Assembly (NCBI GenBank): GCA_019637195.1
Contig: JAHBWA010000016.1
Span: 34,562-98,561 of the forward strand
Source of the DNA: Labilithrix sp.
Lineage (GTDB): Bacteria; Myxococcota_A; Polyangia; Polyangiales; Polyangiaceae
Reading direction: 5' to 3'
DNA length: 64,000 nt
Shown here: one piece after another, positions 56,104-64,000 of the stretch
Position numbering within the stretch: position 1 is the stretch's first letter
Layout: each line of letters starts with the position of its first letter
Notes under the pieces: model-generated
What the model saw: the letters and a program-made list of their open reading frames with translations, nothing else
Told to the model about the DNA's origin: nothing
Database searches by the model: none
Made by a program: the position numbers and the translations under genes

Positions 56104-57315
56104 CTAGTTCGCCTTGATCTTGCCGGCGATGCTGAAGATCGGCAGGTACATCGCGATGAGCACGACGCCGACCGTGCCGCCGATGCCGACCATCATGACC
56201 GGCTCGATGAGGCTCGTCATCGCCGCGACCGCGACGTCGACCTCCTCCTCGTAGAAGTCGGCGATCTTGCCGAGCATCGCGTCGAGCGCGCCCGTCTGCT
56301 CGCCGACGCCGACCATCTGGACGACCATCGGCGGGAAGACGTTGGTCTCGAGCAGCGGCGCCGCCATGTTCTTGCCTTCGGAGATCTTCGCGCGGGCGTA
56401 CATGATCGCGTCCTCGACGACGACGTTGCCGGCCGTCTTGGCGACGATCTCCATGGCGTCGAGGATCGGGACGCCCGACGACAGGAGCGTGCCCAGCGTC
56501 CGCGTGAAGCGCGCGACGGCGATCTTCCGGAGGACGGGGCCCATGACGGGCGCCTTCAGCATGAGCGTGTGGAAGAACTTCTTCCCCTTCGGCGTCCTGT
56601 AAAAATAGGTGGTGGCGACCGCCGCGCCGATGCCGGCGAGGATGACGAGCGGCAGGTAGCCGATGAACGCCTCGGAGACGGCGATGACGACCTGGGTGAG
56701 CCAGGGGAGCGCGTCGTCCGAGCCGAGGTCCTTGAAGATCGTCTTGAAGGACGGGATGACCCACCCGAGCAAGATGCCGAGGACGCCGGCGAAGATGACG
56801 AGGACGGCGCTCGGATAGACCATCGCGCCGCGGAGCTGCCGGCGGAGCTTGATCGCCTTCTCGTTGTAGACCGCGAGACGCGAGAGGATGGTGTCGAGGA
56901 TGCCGCCGACCTCGCCCGCCTGGACGAGGTTGACGTAGAGCTGATCGAAGACCTTCGGGTGCCGCTTGAGCGAGTCGCTGAAGGTCGCGCCCTGCTCGAC
57001 GTTCGCCTTCACGTCGCGGAGGATCACCGCGAAGTGCTTGTTGTCGGTCTGGCCGCAGAGGATGTCGAGGCACTGCACGATCGGCAGGCCGGCGTCGATC
57101 ATCGTCGCGAAGAGGCGGGTGAAGGTGACGACGTCGCGGAGGTCGACGCCGGTGCCGAACTTGAAGCTGAACGCGGCGGCCTTCTTCTTGATTTTCGTGG
57201 GCATGAGCTGCTGCCCACGAAGACGAGCCTGGACGGCGGGCTCGTCGTCGGCCTCCATCGTGCCTTTGCGCAGCTCTCCCGTGCGAGCGCGCGCCTCCCA
57301 GACGAATTCCGCCAT
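56104..57315 (-). CDS. pilC: Type IV pilus inner-membrane platform protein PilC
   Basis: 403 residues. Begins MAEFVWEARARTGELRKGTM, a typical PilC start, with two GspF domains: FTRLFATMIDAGLPIVQCLD and FTRTLGTLLSSGVPILDAME. Three transmembrane helices are visible (VLVIFAGVLGILLGWVIP, LPLVILAGIGAAVATTYFY, VMMVGIGGTVGVVLIAMYLP). PilC couples the PilB/PilT motor ATPases to pilin extraction. Here it is followed by pilS 53 bases later; pilB, pilT and pilA are not in the window, so the machine is encoded in more than one place or continues elsewhere. Confidence 0.95.
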   Translation of the reverse strand: MAEFVWEARARTGELRKGTMEADDEPAVQARLRGQQLMPTKIKKKAAAFSFKFGTGVDLRDVVTFTRLFATMIDAGLPIVQCLDILCGQTDNKHFAVILRDVKANVEQGATFSDSLKRHPKVFDQLYVNLVQAGEVGGILDTILSRLAVYNEKAIKLRRQLRGAMVYPSAVLVIFAGVLGILLGWVIPSFKTIFKDLGSDDALPWLTQVVIAVSEAFIGYLPLVILAGIGAAVATTYFYRTPKGKKFFHTLMLKAPVMGPVLRKIAVARFTRTLGTLLSSGVPILDAMEIVAKTAGNVVVEDAIMYARAKISEGKNMAAPLLETNVFPPMVVQMVGVGEQTGALDAMLGKIADFYEEEVDVAVAAMTSLIEPVMMVGIGGTVGVVLIAMYLPIFSIAGKIKAN

Positions 57316-57397
57316 GCCAGTTCAATCTTACCGGCGCAAAATCCTGGCGGTAAAGTATCCGCCGTGGCGGCGCGCGATCTTTGTCGGGCGGAATGAG

Positions 57398-58597
57398 ATG
57401 AGCTCGGAGGCCCCCGATGCGGAGCTCGGGGCGCGCCTCGCGGCGGCGCTCGCTCGACCGCGGGTCGATTCCAGCGCGGTCGCGCGCGCCCTCGTCGACG
57501 CGGGCGTCGCGCGCGACGCGGCGGTCGGGTGGGCCGCGCGTCGCGGGGGTGGGTGGGAGGTTTCCATAGGTCAGGCGAGCGCGGGCGACGCGCTGGACGT
57601 CGCGCCGATCTTCGATCTCGCGAGCGTGACGAAGCCGATGACGGCGCTCGCGGTGGCGCGCAGCCGGGGCGTCGCGCGGACGGATCTCCTCGGGGACGTC
57701 CTCGCGCTGGTGCGCGGCACGGCCAGCGCGTCCGTGCCGCTCGAGCTCCTCCTCGCGCACCGGGCCGGGCTCGAGGGGCACGTGGCCCTCTACGACGCGC
57801 TCGTCGCGGGCGGCGTGTCCTGGACTCACGAGACCGAGCGCACGCGGGCCGTGGATCGCTCGGAGGCGCTCCGCGTCGCGGCCGAGGCGCGCCGGCCCGA
57901 GCTCGCCGGCGCGCGGGCGCCGGCGGACGGCTTTCCGCCGGTGTACAGCGACCTCGGCTACGCGCTGGTCGGCGAGGCGCTCGCGCGCGCCGAGCGGGCC
58001 CGCGACGCGGGAGAGGCGATCGAGCGGCTCGTCGCCGAGCCGCTCGGGCGGGCGGATCTCGGGACCGCGCGCGCGCTCACCGCGCGCCTCGGCGCCGAGT
58101 TCCGCCGGCGCGTCCGGCCCACGGAGATCGTCGACGCTCGCGGGGGCGAGCTCCGCGGCGTCGTGCACGACGAGAACGCGTGGACGCTCACGGGCACGGG
58201 AGGCTCCGGGCACGCCGGGATGTTCGGCACCGTCGACGCAGTCCTGGCCTTCGGCTGCGCGGCGCTCGACGCGATCGCCCGGCGCGAAGGCGCGCTCGCC
58301 CCCGACGCCGAGGAGGCGCGCGATCTCGACTGGCTCGTCCGGGCGCGCGCCGGGGGGACGCTGCGCGCGGGGTTCGACGGAAAGAGCGACTCCGGATCGA
58401 GCGCGGGCGTCCGCGCCGGCCCGCGGGCGTTCGGCCACCTTGGCTTCACGGGTACGAGCTTGTGGATCGATCCCGACGCCGACTGCGTCGTCGGCGTGCT
58501 CACGAACCGGGTCTGGCCGACGCGCGCCAACGCGAGCATTCGGACGGCGCGGCCGCTGGCGCACGATGCGCTCTTCGCGCTCGCGTCGGGGCGGTGA
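57398..58597 (+). CDS. Beta-lactamase-family serine hydrolase
   Basis: 399 residues from ATG 57398. The three class-C-like boxes are recognisable: SxxK in FDLASVTKPMTA (Ser76, Lys79), YxD/N in VYSDLGYALVG and HxG in FGHLGFTGTSLW. These form the penicillin-recognising fold used by esterases, DD-peptidases and amidases. No clear signal peptide (MSSEAPDAELGARLAAAL), so a cytosolic esterase is as likely as a cell-wall enzyme. Divergent from pilC across about 80 bases. Confidence 0.9.
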   Translation: MSSEAPDAELGARLAAALARPRVDSSAVARALVDAGVARDAAVGWAARRGGGWEVSIGQASAGDALDVAPIFDLASVTKPMTALAVARSRGVARTDLLGDVLALVRGTASASVPLELLLAHRAGLEGHVALYDALVAGGVSWTHETERTRAVDRSEALRVAAEARRPELAGARAPADGFPPVYSDLGYALVGEALARAERARDAGEAIERLVAEPLGRADLGTARALTARLGAEFRRRVRPTEIVDARGGELRGVVHDENAWTLTGTGGSGHAGMFGTVDAVLAFGCAALDAIARREGALAPDAEEARDLDWLVRARAGGTLRAGFDGKSDSGSSAGVRAGPRAFGHLGFTGTSLWIDPDADCVVGVLTNRVWPTRANASIRTARPLAHDALFALASGR

Positions 58598-58868
58598 GGT
58601 CCGCCTCGGACGCACCGGGGGAGCCGCTGTCGGTGGCGTCGAGGTGGGCTTTCTGATTTCGCGAGACGACCAGAAAGTTGCGGTAAGTTCGTCGAGCCTC
58701 CCCCGCTAAGCTATTCCGGCGATCGAACGATCGTGGGAGGCCGCAGCGACGACTCGACTCGAGTCGCTGAGCGTCGCCGACGAACGTCGATGAGCTCGGT
58801 ACCGATCGTCGGCGTGAGGCCGACCTCGGCCCGACATCGAGCTCGGCTTGATTGAAGCGGAGAAAAGC

Positions 58869-60566
58869 ATGGCAAGAAGGATGAGCATTCGCGGGTTGCT
58901 GGGCATCATCGTGGCCCTCGCGGGATCGACCGGCGCGCTGCTGGCCTGCTCCGACGACGACGGGCCGACGAACGGCGCCGGCGCCGACGCGGGCCTCGAC
59001 GGAGCCGTGAGCGATCTCGACGCCGGCGTGACGTGTCCTCCCGTCGCGACGCCGGCGTGCAACGCAGCGAAGTGTACGGCCGATCTGGGCGAGCCGGCGC
59101 TGTGCATGGACGGCGCGTGCGTAAAGCTGAAGTCGGTCGACTGCCCCCGCGCGGGCGGAGACCTCACCGGCGCCAACCAGGTGCTGATCGGCGCGCTCCT
59201 CGCGCAGAACGGATCGAACGCCGCGTCCGGCACCGCGCGCATCAACAGCATCGAGCTCGCGGTGAAGGAGATCAACTCCAACGGCGGGATCCCGGATCCG
59301 GATCCGTGCAAGCCTCCGCGGACGCTCGCGTACGTGGCCTGCGACGACGCGAACCTGGCAGGTGACGCGGGCGCCGACGGCGGTCCCGTGGAGCCCGCGA
59401 TCGATCGGACGCGCGCCGGCAAGCACCTCGTCGAGGAGCTCAAGGTCGCGGCGGTGATCGGCGGCAGCACGAGCGGGAACACGCTCGACATCGCCAAGAA
59501 CACCACCATCCCGGCGAAGGTGCTCCAGTTCGCCCCGAGCTCCACCGCGATCTCGATCACCGCGCCGACCGACTTCAACGCGTCGCCGGACGGGACTCGT
59601 TTGCTCTGGCGCGCGGCCCCCTCCGACACGGTCCAGAGCGTGGTGCTCCAGAAGATCTTCTTGCAGGTCGAGGCCGAGGTCAAAGCGGCCGGCGTCGCGA
59701 GCCCGAAGCTCGCGCTCGTGACGAAGAACGACGCTTACGGCAAGGGCATCCTCGGCGCCTTCAAGGCAGGGCTCCAGGTGAACGGCGCGCCCATCCCGAG
59801 CGCGAACTTCGCCGAGTACGAGTACAAGGCGAGCGCGGGGGACGCCGACGGCATCACGCAAGCCGCCGTCGCTGCCGAGCTCGCCACGTTCGCGCCCGAC
59901 ATCATCGTCATGGCCGGCACCAGCGAGGCCACCGACGGCATCATGCGGCCCTTCGAGGCGGGGGACCCGGCGACGAAGCCGATCTACATCCTCGCGGACG
60001 GGCAGAAGAAGTCAGAGCTCACCGCGCTCGTCTCGCCGACCGACACCACGCTGCCGGCCCTGCCGGCCCCCGCCCGCGACGCGCTCCGCCAGCGGATCCG
60101 TGGCACGCAGCCCGGTGTGGTCACACTGCTGGCCCAGAACTTCTTCAACTTCGGCTACAAGACGGCGTATGGCAACGACTCGGTCCTCGCCTACGGCATG
60201 GCTGGCAGCTACGACATCACCTACCTCCTCGCCTACGCGATCGCCGCCACGAAGGGAGGCGCGGTCGACGGCACGACGCTGGCGAAGAACATGGCGTTCC
60301 TCGTCGGCGGGACCAACCAGATCTCGGTCGGTACGGTCGCGCTTTCGAAGGGGATGACGGCGATGCTCGCCGGTGAGAAGGTGGACTTCAACGGAGCTTC
60401 CGGGCCGCTCGACTTCGACCTGACTACCGGTGAGGCCCCGTCGGACTACAGTGTGTGGTGCGTGAAGGTCGACCCGAACAACCAGCAGCGCGTCTTCGAG
60501 GAGGCGGCAGGTCTTTCGTACAGCGCGAAGGATCAGACGCTCGTCGGGACGTTCAACTGTCCCTGA
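58869..60566 (+). CDS. Type 1 solute-binding lipoprotein, first copy
   Basis: 565 residues from ATG 58869 (GGAG seven bases upstream). Lipobox ALLAC (Cys27) followed by an Asp/Ala/Gly linker and a Cys-containing insert. The body is a Leu/Ile/Val-type periplasmic-binding fold: LIGALLAQNGSNAASG, NSIELAVKEINSNGGIP, AAVIGGSTSGNTLDIAKN, LALVTKNDAYGKGILGAFKA and PDIIVMAGTSEATDGIMRPF. No ABC permease or ATPase is adjacent, so it may be a sensor or capture protein rather than a transporter part. 97 bases before the single-span protein gene. Confidence 0.9.
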   Translation: MARRMSIRGLLGIIVALAGSTGALLACSDDDGPTNGAGADAGLDGAVSDLDAGVTCPPVATPACNAAKCTADLGEPALCMDGACVKLKSVDCPRAGGDLTGANQVLIGALLAQNGSNAASGTARINSIELAVKEINSNGGIPDPDPCKPPRTLAYVACDDANLAGDAGADGGPVEPAIDRTRAGKHLVEELKVAAVIGGSTSGNTLDIAKNTTIPAKVLQFAPSSTAISITAPTDFNASPDGTRLLWRAAPSDTVQSVVLQKIFLQVEAEVKAAGVASPKLALVTKNDAYGKGILGAFKAGLQVNGAPIPSANFAEYEYKASAGDADGITQAAVAAELATFAPDIIVMAGTSEATDGIMRPFEAGDPATKPIYILADGQKKSELTALVSPTDTTLPALPAPARDALRQRIRGTQPGVVTLLAQNFFNFGYKTAYGNDSVLAYGMAGSYDITYLLAYAIAATKGGAVDGTTLAKNMAFLVGGTNQISVGTVALSKGMTAMLAGEKVDFNGASGPLDFDLTTGEAPSDYSVWCVKVDPNNQQRVFEEAAGLSYSAKDQTLVGTFNCP

Positions 60567-60663
60567 GTCGGCGCGGGGTGAAGATCGGCGGCCTCGCTTC
60601 CGTTCTTCACCCCTGCGCGGTGGCGCTACCGGAGGCGTCAGCTCGCGATTCGGATATCGAGGA

Positions 60664-61131
60664 ATGCAGGCCGTAGCCATGACGTCGAAGGAAGTAGACA
60701 GAGACAGCGACAGCGACGGCCAGGGAGCTTCCGAGGTGAAGACCGTCCCGCCGCCCGCCGGCGCGTCCGACGCCTACAACGCCCCCACGCGCGTCGCCGA
60801 GCTCGACGCTAGCGCTTATGCGGCGCTCCTCGAGCAGTACGCGGCGCCGCAAGTCGACGTGACGGTCGCGCCGTCCGAGCCTCCCGGGGGCGCGCCGGAG
60901 CCTCATTTCCCGGTCGAGCTCGCTCCGCCGCCGCCGCCGGACGCGACGCTCCAGCTTCCGCCCACCGAGCCGGCCCAGGCCGAGCCGTCGCAGCTGGTCG
61001 GCGACGAGACCGAGGCGGGGGGGGAGCCGGGGCCCGCCGAGGCCTCGCGGTGGACCCTCGTCGGGTGGATGGCGTTCGCGACCGTCGTCGTGGCGTTCGC
61101 CGCCGTCGTCGCCATGTGGCTCACGCGCTGA
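60664..61131 (+). CDS. Tail-anchored single-span protein, unknown
   Basis: 155 residues from ATG 60664 (GAGGA touches it; ATG 60679 is better spaced and gives 150). The cytoplasmic part is acidic and Pro-rich (PSEPPGGAPEPHFPVELAPP) with a short helical stretch RVAELDASAYAALLEQYAAP. The last residues form one transmembrane helix, WTLVGWMAFATVVVAFAAVV. No signal peptide, so tail-anchored with the N-terminus in the cytoplasm. It sits between two solute-binding lipoproteins and may belong to their system. No family recognised. Confidence 0.7.
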   Translation: MQAVAMTSKEVDRDSDSDGQGASEVKTVPPPAGASDAYNAPTRVAELDASAYAALLEQYAAPQVDVTVAPSEPPGGAPEPHFPVELAPPPPPDATLQLPPTEPAQAEPSQLVGDETEAGGEPGPAEASRWTLVGWMAFATVVVAFAAVVAMWLTR

Positions 61132-61224
61132 CGGGTGGTTCACTCCATCCCCTCGACCCACTAGACTGCACGCACGGTCCGAGCCGGGTGCAACACGCGC
61201 TCTGCGCGTCGGATCTGAGGACAC

Positions 61225-62643
61225 ATGATTCGAGCACTCGTTAGACCGCTCGTGACGCTGTCGCTGGGCGTCGCGCTTCTCTCCGCCTGTCAGGACACCG
61301 GGAGCCCGACGACGGCCCCCCCGACGGCGGAGAACCCGAGCACCATCAAGATCGGCGTCGTCCTCTCGCTGTCGGGACCGCTCGCCACCGGCGACGACGC
61401 GAAGCGCGGGGCCGAGGTCGCCGTCGCGCAGATCAACGCGCTCGGCGGCGTGCTGGGCAGGCAGCTGGCGATCGAGTCGGTCGACGACCAGAGCAGCGAG
61501 GAGATCGCGCGGGCGAAGTTCGAGGAGCTGCTCGAGAAGGGCGTCTCGCTCTCGATCGGCCCCTCGACCAACGGCGCGGCCCTGGCGATTCGCGATCTCC
61601 TCCTCGAGGACAAGCTGCTCGTGATCTCGCCGAGCGCGACGTCTCCCGTGCTCGATGTGCTCGAAGGGGACGGAGGCAGCCGTGCACCCGCGCCCGTCCC
61701 GGGTGAGGAGGAGGGCAGTCGCCCCGTGTTCCTCCGTACGGCGGCGACCGATATCTTCCTCGCGACGGCGATCGCGCAGTACGCCTCGGAGACGGTCGCC
61801 TCCGGCACGCAGCGGCGCTGCGACAGCATCGTGCTCGTGTCGCAGGGGGACGACTACGGGCGACCGATCGCGGCGCTCGTCGAGGACCGCTACCTCAAGC
61901 TCGGCCTCGGCATCGCGCGGAAGCTCGAGCTCGACCCGAACGTCGCCAACGCGTCCCAGCTCGACTCCGCGGCGGCGGAGTCCGCGTCGACGCTCTCCGC
62001 GAAGTGCCAGATCGTGATCGCGCAGGCGCAGATCGCGGGCGCCTACATGCTCGCGTTCAGGAAGTATCAGCTCATCAACCCGTCGAAGCGCGACTACAGC
62101 GCGTTCCTCACCATCGGCTCCGACGGCCTCCGCCAGAGCAAGTTCATCGAGGCCGGCCGGACGGACCCGTCCGACAAGAGCTCCCCGACGGCGGGCGAGG
62201 GGGGCTTCACCCTCGCGGCGGACGCGGCGCCGGAGGCCGAGTTCAGCACCCAGGAGTTCAGCGCGTTCGCGAACCTCTATCGCGCGCAGTTCCCCGGCAC
62301 CGAGGCCGTGGGCCGCTACGCCTCCACCGCCTACGACGCCGTCGTCCTGCTCGCCGGCGCGCTCGAGCGCGCCCAGACGACGACCGACATCAAGAAGATC
62401 CGCCAGGCGCTCTTCGGCATCTCGAAGGGGCGCGTCATCGTCGGCCCGAACCGGATGACGGACTACTTCGACCTCATCCGCCGCGGGGAGGACATCAACT
62501 ACCAGGGCGCCTCCGGGCCGTGCGACTTCCTCCCGTCGGGGACGGTGCGCTCGGACTTCGCGGTCTGGCAGATCGTCAACGCCGAGTTCCAGCGGCGCGC
62601 GACGATCCCCGCCGACGTCCTCAGCGAGCAGAGCACGCTGTAG
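61225..62643 (+). CDS. Type 1 solute-binding lipoprotein, second copy
   Basis: 472 residues from ATG 61225 (GAGGA five bases upstream). Lipobox LLSAC (Cys22). Leu/Ile/Val-binding-type fold: IKIGVVLSLSGPLATGDDAK, GAEVAVAQINALGGVLGRQL, SLSIGPSTNGAALAIRDLLL, DSIVLVSQGDDYGRPIAALV and RYASTAYDAVVLLAGALER. Paralogous in layout to the product of 58869-60566. Only 32 bases separate it from the Ser/Thr kinase, suggesting co-transcription and a shared signalling role. No permease nearby. Confidence 0.92.
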   Translation: MIRALVRPLVTLSLGVALLSACQDTGSPTTAPPTAENPSTIKIGVVLSLSGPLATGDDAKRGAEVAVAQINALGGVLGRQLAIESVDDQSSEEIARAKFEELLEKGVSLSIGPSTNGAALAIRDLLLEDKLLVISPSATSPVLDVLEGDGGSRAPAPVPGEEEGSRPVFLRTAATDIFLATAIAQYASETVASGTQRRCDSIVLVSQGDDYGRPIAALVEDRYLKLGLGIARKLELDPNVANASQLDSAAAESASTLSAKCQIVIAQAQIAGAYMLAFRKYQLINPSKRDYSAFLTIGSDGLRQSKFIEAGRTDPSDKSSPTAGEGGFTLAADAAPEAEFSTQEFSAFANLYRAQFPGTEAVGRYASTAYDAVVLLAGALERAQTTTDIKKIRQALFGISKGRVIVGPNRMTDYFDLIRRGEDINYQGASGPCDFLPSGTVRSDFAVWQIVNAEFQRRATIPADVLSEQSTL

Positions 62644-62675
62644 GGCACTCCCGGGCATCTCCATGAGGGATCCGC

Positions 62676-64000
62676 TTGCACCATCTCGGTAGGTACAACC
62701 TCGTCGCCGAGCTCGCGCGCGGCGGCATGGGGATCGTGTACCTCGCGATCTCCGAGGGCCTCGGCGGGTTCAGCAAGCTGCTCATCGTGAAGGAGCTCAG
62801 GCCGGACCTCGTCGCGGATCCCTCGTTTTTGCAGATGTTCCTCGAGGAGGCGCGCCTCGCCGCGCGTCTCAGCCACTCCAACATCATCCAGACGTACGAG
62901 GTCGGCGTCGAAGACGACCGCCACTACATCGTGATGGAGTACCTCGACGGCGTCGCGTTCTCGCGCGTGCTGAGGAAGAAGGCGCCGGAGCTCACGCTCG
63001 ATCTCCACCTCCGCGTCCTCTGCGAGATGCTCAAGGGGCTCCACTACGCCCACACGCTCAAGGACTTCGACGGCACCCCGCTCGGGATCGTGCATCGCGA
63101 CGTGTCTCCGCAGAACCTCTTCATCTCGTTCGACGGGCAGGTGAAGATCGGCGACTTCGGGATCGCCAAGGCGCGCGACTCGTCGATCGAGACCAACACG
63201 GGCGTGCTCAAGGGCAAGCCGGCGTACATGGCGCCCGAGCAGGTCAGCGGCGAGGTCGACGCGCGCGCGGACGTCTACGCGGCCGGCGTGATGCTCTGGG
63301 AGGCCGTCGCCGGACAGCGGATGTGGGCCGGCAAGGGGGAGCTCGAGATCCTCACCAACGTGCTCGCGGGGACGCTCCCGAACGTCCGCGAGGTCGCGCC
63401 GGCCGCCCCGCCCGAGCTCGTCGCCATCCTCGAGCGGGCGCTCTCGAAGAACGTCGAAGACCGGCATCCGTCGGCCGAGGCGCTCCTCGACGAGCTCGAC
63501 GCGTACCTCGCGCCGCGCAACGTGACGACCCGGCACGTCGCCGAGGTCATCGAGCCGCTCTTCCAGGAAGAGCGCGCGAAGAAGCGCGCCGTCGTCGAGG
63601 CCCATGTCGCCGCGGTGCGGGCGGGGCGGATCGAGCGCGTGCCGAGCCTGCCGGACATGCCGGAGATCGACCCGGCGTCGACGCCGATGACGGAGCAGGA
63701 GGCTCCGCAGGACGACGTCGCGGTCCCGACGCTGGCCGCGCCGAGCGTCGATCGGCCGCGGCGGCGCGCGATCGTCGCGAGCCTCGTCCTGGTGCTCGCC
63801 GGGATCGCCGCGAGCGTCTTCGTGCTGGCGCAGACCTCGACGAGCGCGCCGCGGACCGCCGCGAGCGCGAGCGGCGTCGCGAACGGTCCCGGCGCCGTCG
63901 CGAGCGCGAGCGGTCCGAACGCCGTCGCGAGCGGTCCGGGCGGCGTGGCGAGCGGTCCGGGCGGCGTGGCGAGCGGTCCGGGCGGCGTGGCGAGCGGTCC
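62676..64000 (+). CDS. Transmembrane Ser/Thr protein kinase, 3' end outside window
   Basis: 441 codons are in the window. Start TTG 62676 with AGGGA five bases upstream; the nearby ATG at 62663 is out of frame. Kinase domain: LARGGMGIVYLA, IVKELRPDLV, catalytic loop HRDVSPQNLF (Ser where Lys is usual, a variant common in myxobacteria), GDFGIAK and KPAYMAPEQVSGE. A transmembrane helix (AIVASLVLVLAGIAASVFVL) near residues 363-385 leads to an extracytoplasmic Ser/Ala/Gly repeat that runs off the window. It follows the second solute-binding lipoprotein by 32 bases, so that protein is a candidate input. Confidence 0.92.
   Translation, partial: MHHLGRYNLVAELARGGMGIVYLAISEGLGGFSKLLIVKELRPDLVADPSFLQMFLEEARLAARLSHSNIIQTYEVGVEDDRHYIVMEYLDGVAFSRVLRKKAPELTLDLHLRVLCEMLKGLHYAHTLKDFDGTPLGIVHRDVSPQNLFISFDGQVKIGDFGIAKARDSSIETNTGVLKGKPAYMAPEQVSGEVDARADVYAAGVMLWEAVAGQRMWAGKGELEILTNVLAGTLPNVREVAPAAPPELVAILERALSKNVEDRHPSAEALLDELDAYLAPRNVTTRHVAEVIEPLFQEERAKKRAVVEAHVAAVRAGRIERVPSLPDMPEIDPASTPMTEQEAPQDDVAVPTLAAPSVDRPRRRAIVASLVLVLAGIAASVFVLAQTSTSAPRTAASASGVANGPGAVASASGPNAVASGPGGVASGPGGVASGPGGVASG
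63927..64000 (+). repeat. 21-bp tandem repeat in the kinase's extracytoplasmic tail, cut by window end
   Basis: GCGAGCGGTCCGGGCGGCGTG at 63927, 63948 and 63969, with a fourth copy starting at 63990. It encodes 7-residue GPGGVAS units. Upstream degenerate units (GNGPGAVASAS-like) suggest the array is older and longer; total length is unknown. Confidence 0.9.

Overview
The window is about 70% GC, densely packed, and reads like a chromosomal segment of a myxobacterium in the broad sense (Myxococcota, probably the Polyangia side). Four lines of evidence point there: many lipoproteins with Asp/Ala/Gly-rich linkers behind the lipobox, three Hanks-type Ser/Thr kinases (one with the HRDVSPQN catalytic loop common in myxobacteria), a MoxR-DUF58-transglutaminase triad, and an encapsulated-ferritin/encapsulin pair of the kind known in Haliangium and other bacteria. 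No rRNA, tRNA, IS element, prophage or CRISPR array was seen. The assignment is an inference from gene content, not from a marker gene.

Layout. 1-4919: two overlapping genes for large beta-propeller-like extracytoplasmic proteins (the first cut by the window edge). 4934-9629: mutS, an EamA transporter and a receiver-GGDEF protein. 9695-12309 (minus): gcvT-gcvH and a lipoprotein. 12434-16021: methyltransferase, metK with a Lys-rich tail and a clear terminator, then a VWA lipoprotein. 16243-17295 (minus): a basic DUF6496-type protein and the wreck of a class III alcohol dehydrogenase. 17365-19834: encapsulated ferritin, encapsulin shell and a Ser/Thr kinase. 19930-21758 (minus): glnB-glnA. 21986-27068: a PLP enzyme, a second Ser/Thr kinase and acs. 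27279-32930 (minus): three lipoproteins and GTP-dependent PEP carboxykinase. 33205-37920: an enoyl-CoA hydratase-like gene and the moxR-DUF58-transglutaminase operon. 38020-43392: a lipoprotein, xth, a CPA2 antiporter fused to an EIIA domain, an NAD-type isocitrate/isopropylmalate dehydrogenase, and an alpha/beta hydrolase. 43458-49760: a triheme cytochrome operon, mntP, and an M16 peptidase/PpiC/PpiD-like folding cluster. 50035-53688: a PilZ protein, a His-rich CbiX-like lipoprotein behind a Fur-type palindrome, and a VWA-FHA protein. 53870-58597: an MlaC-like protein, pilS-like kinase, pilC and a serine hydrolase. 58869-64000: two solute-binding lipoproteins without a permease, a single-span protein, and a third Ser/Thr kinase cut by the window end.

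Three themes stand out. First, iron and metal handling: encapsulin nanocompartment, MntP, and the Fur-box-linked CbiX-like protein whose middle is a 7-residue repeat with 19 histidines. Second, cell-surface sensing by Ser/Thr kinases next to orphan solute-binding lipoproteins. Third, an architectural regularity: of ten convergent gene junctions, four carry a simple GC-rich hairpin and five carry a local tandem duplication of 17-23 bp, usually palindromic and in three cases overlapping a stop codon.

Start codons are often GTG or TTG here, and several starts are chosen on Shine-Dalgarno spacing rather than on homology. All family names come from reading motifs by eye; no database search was possible.
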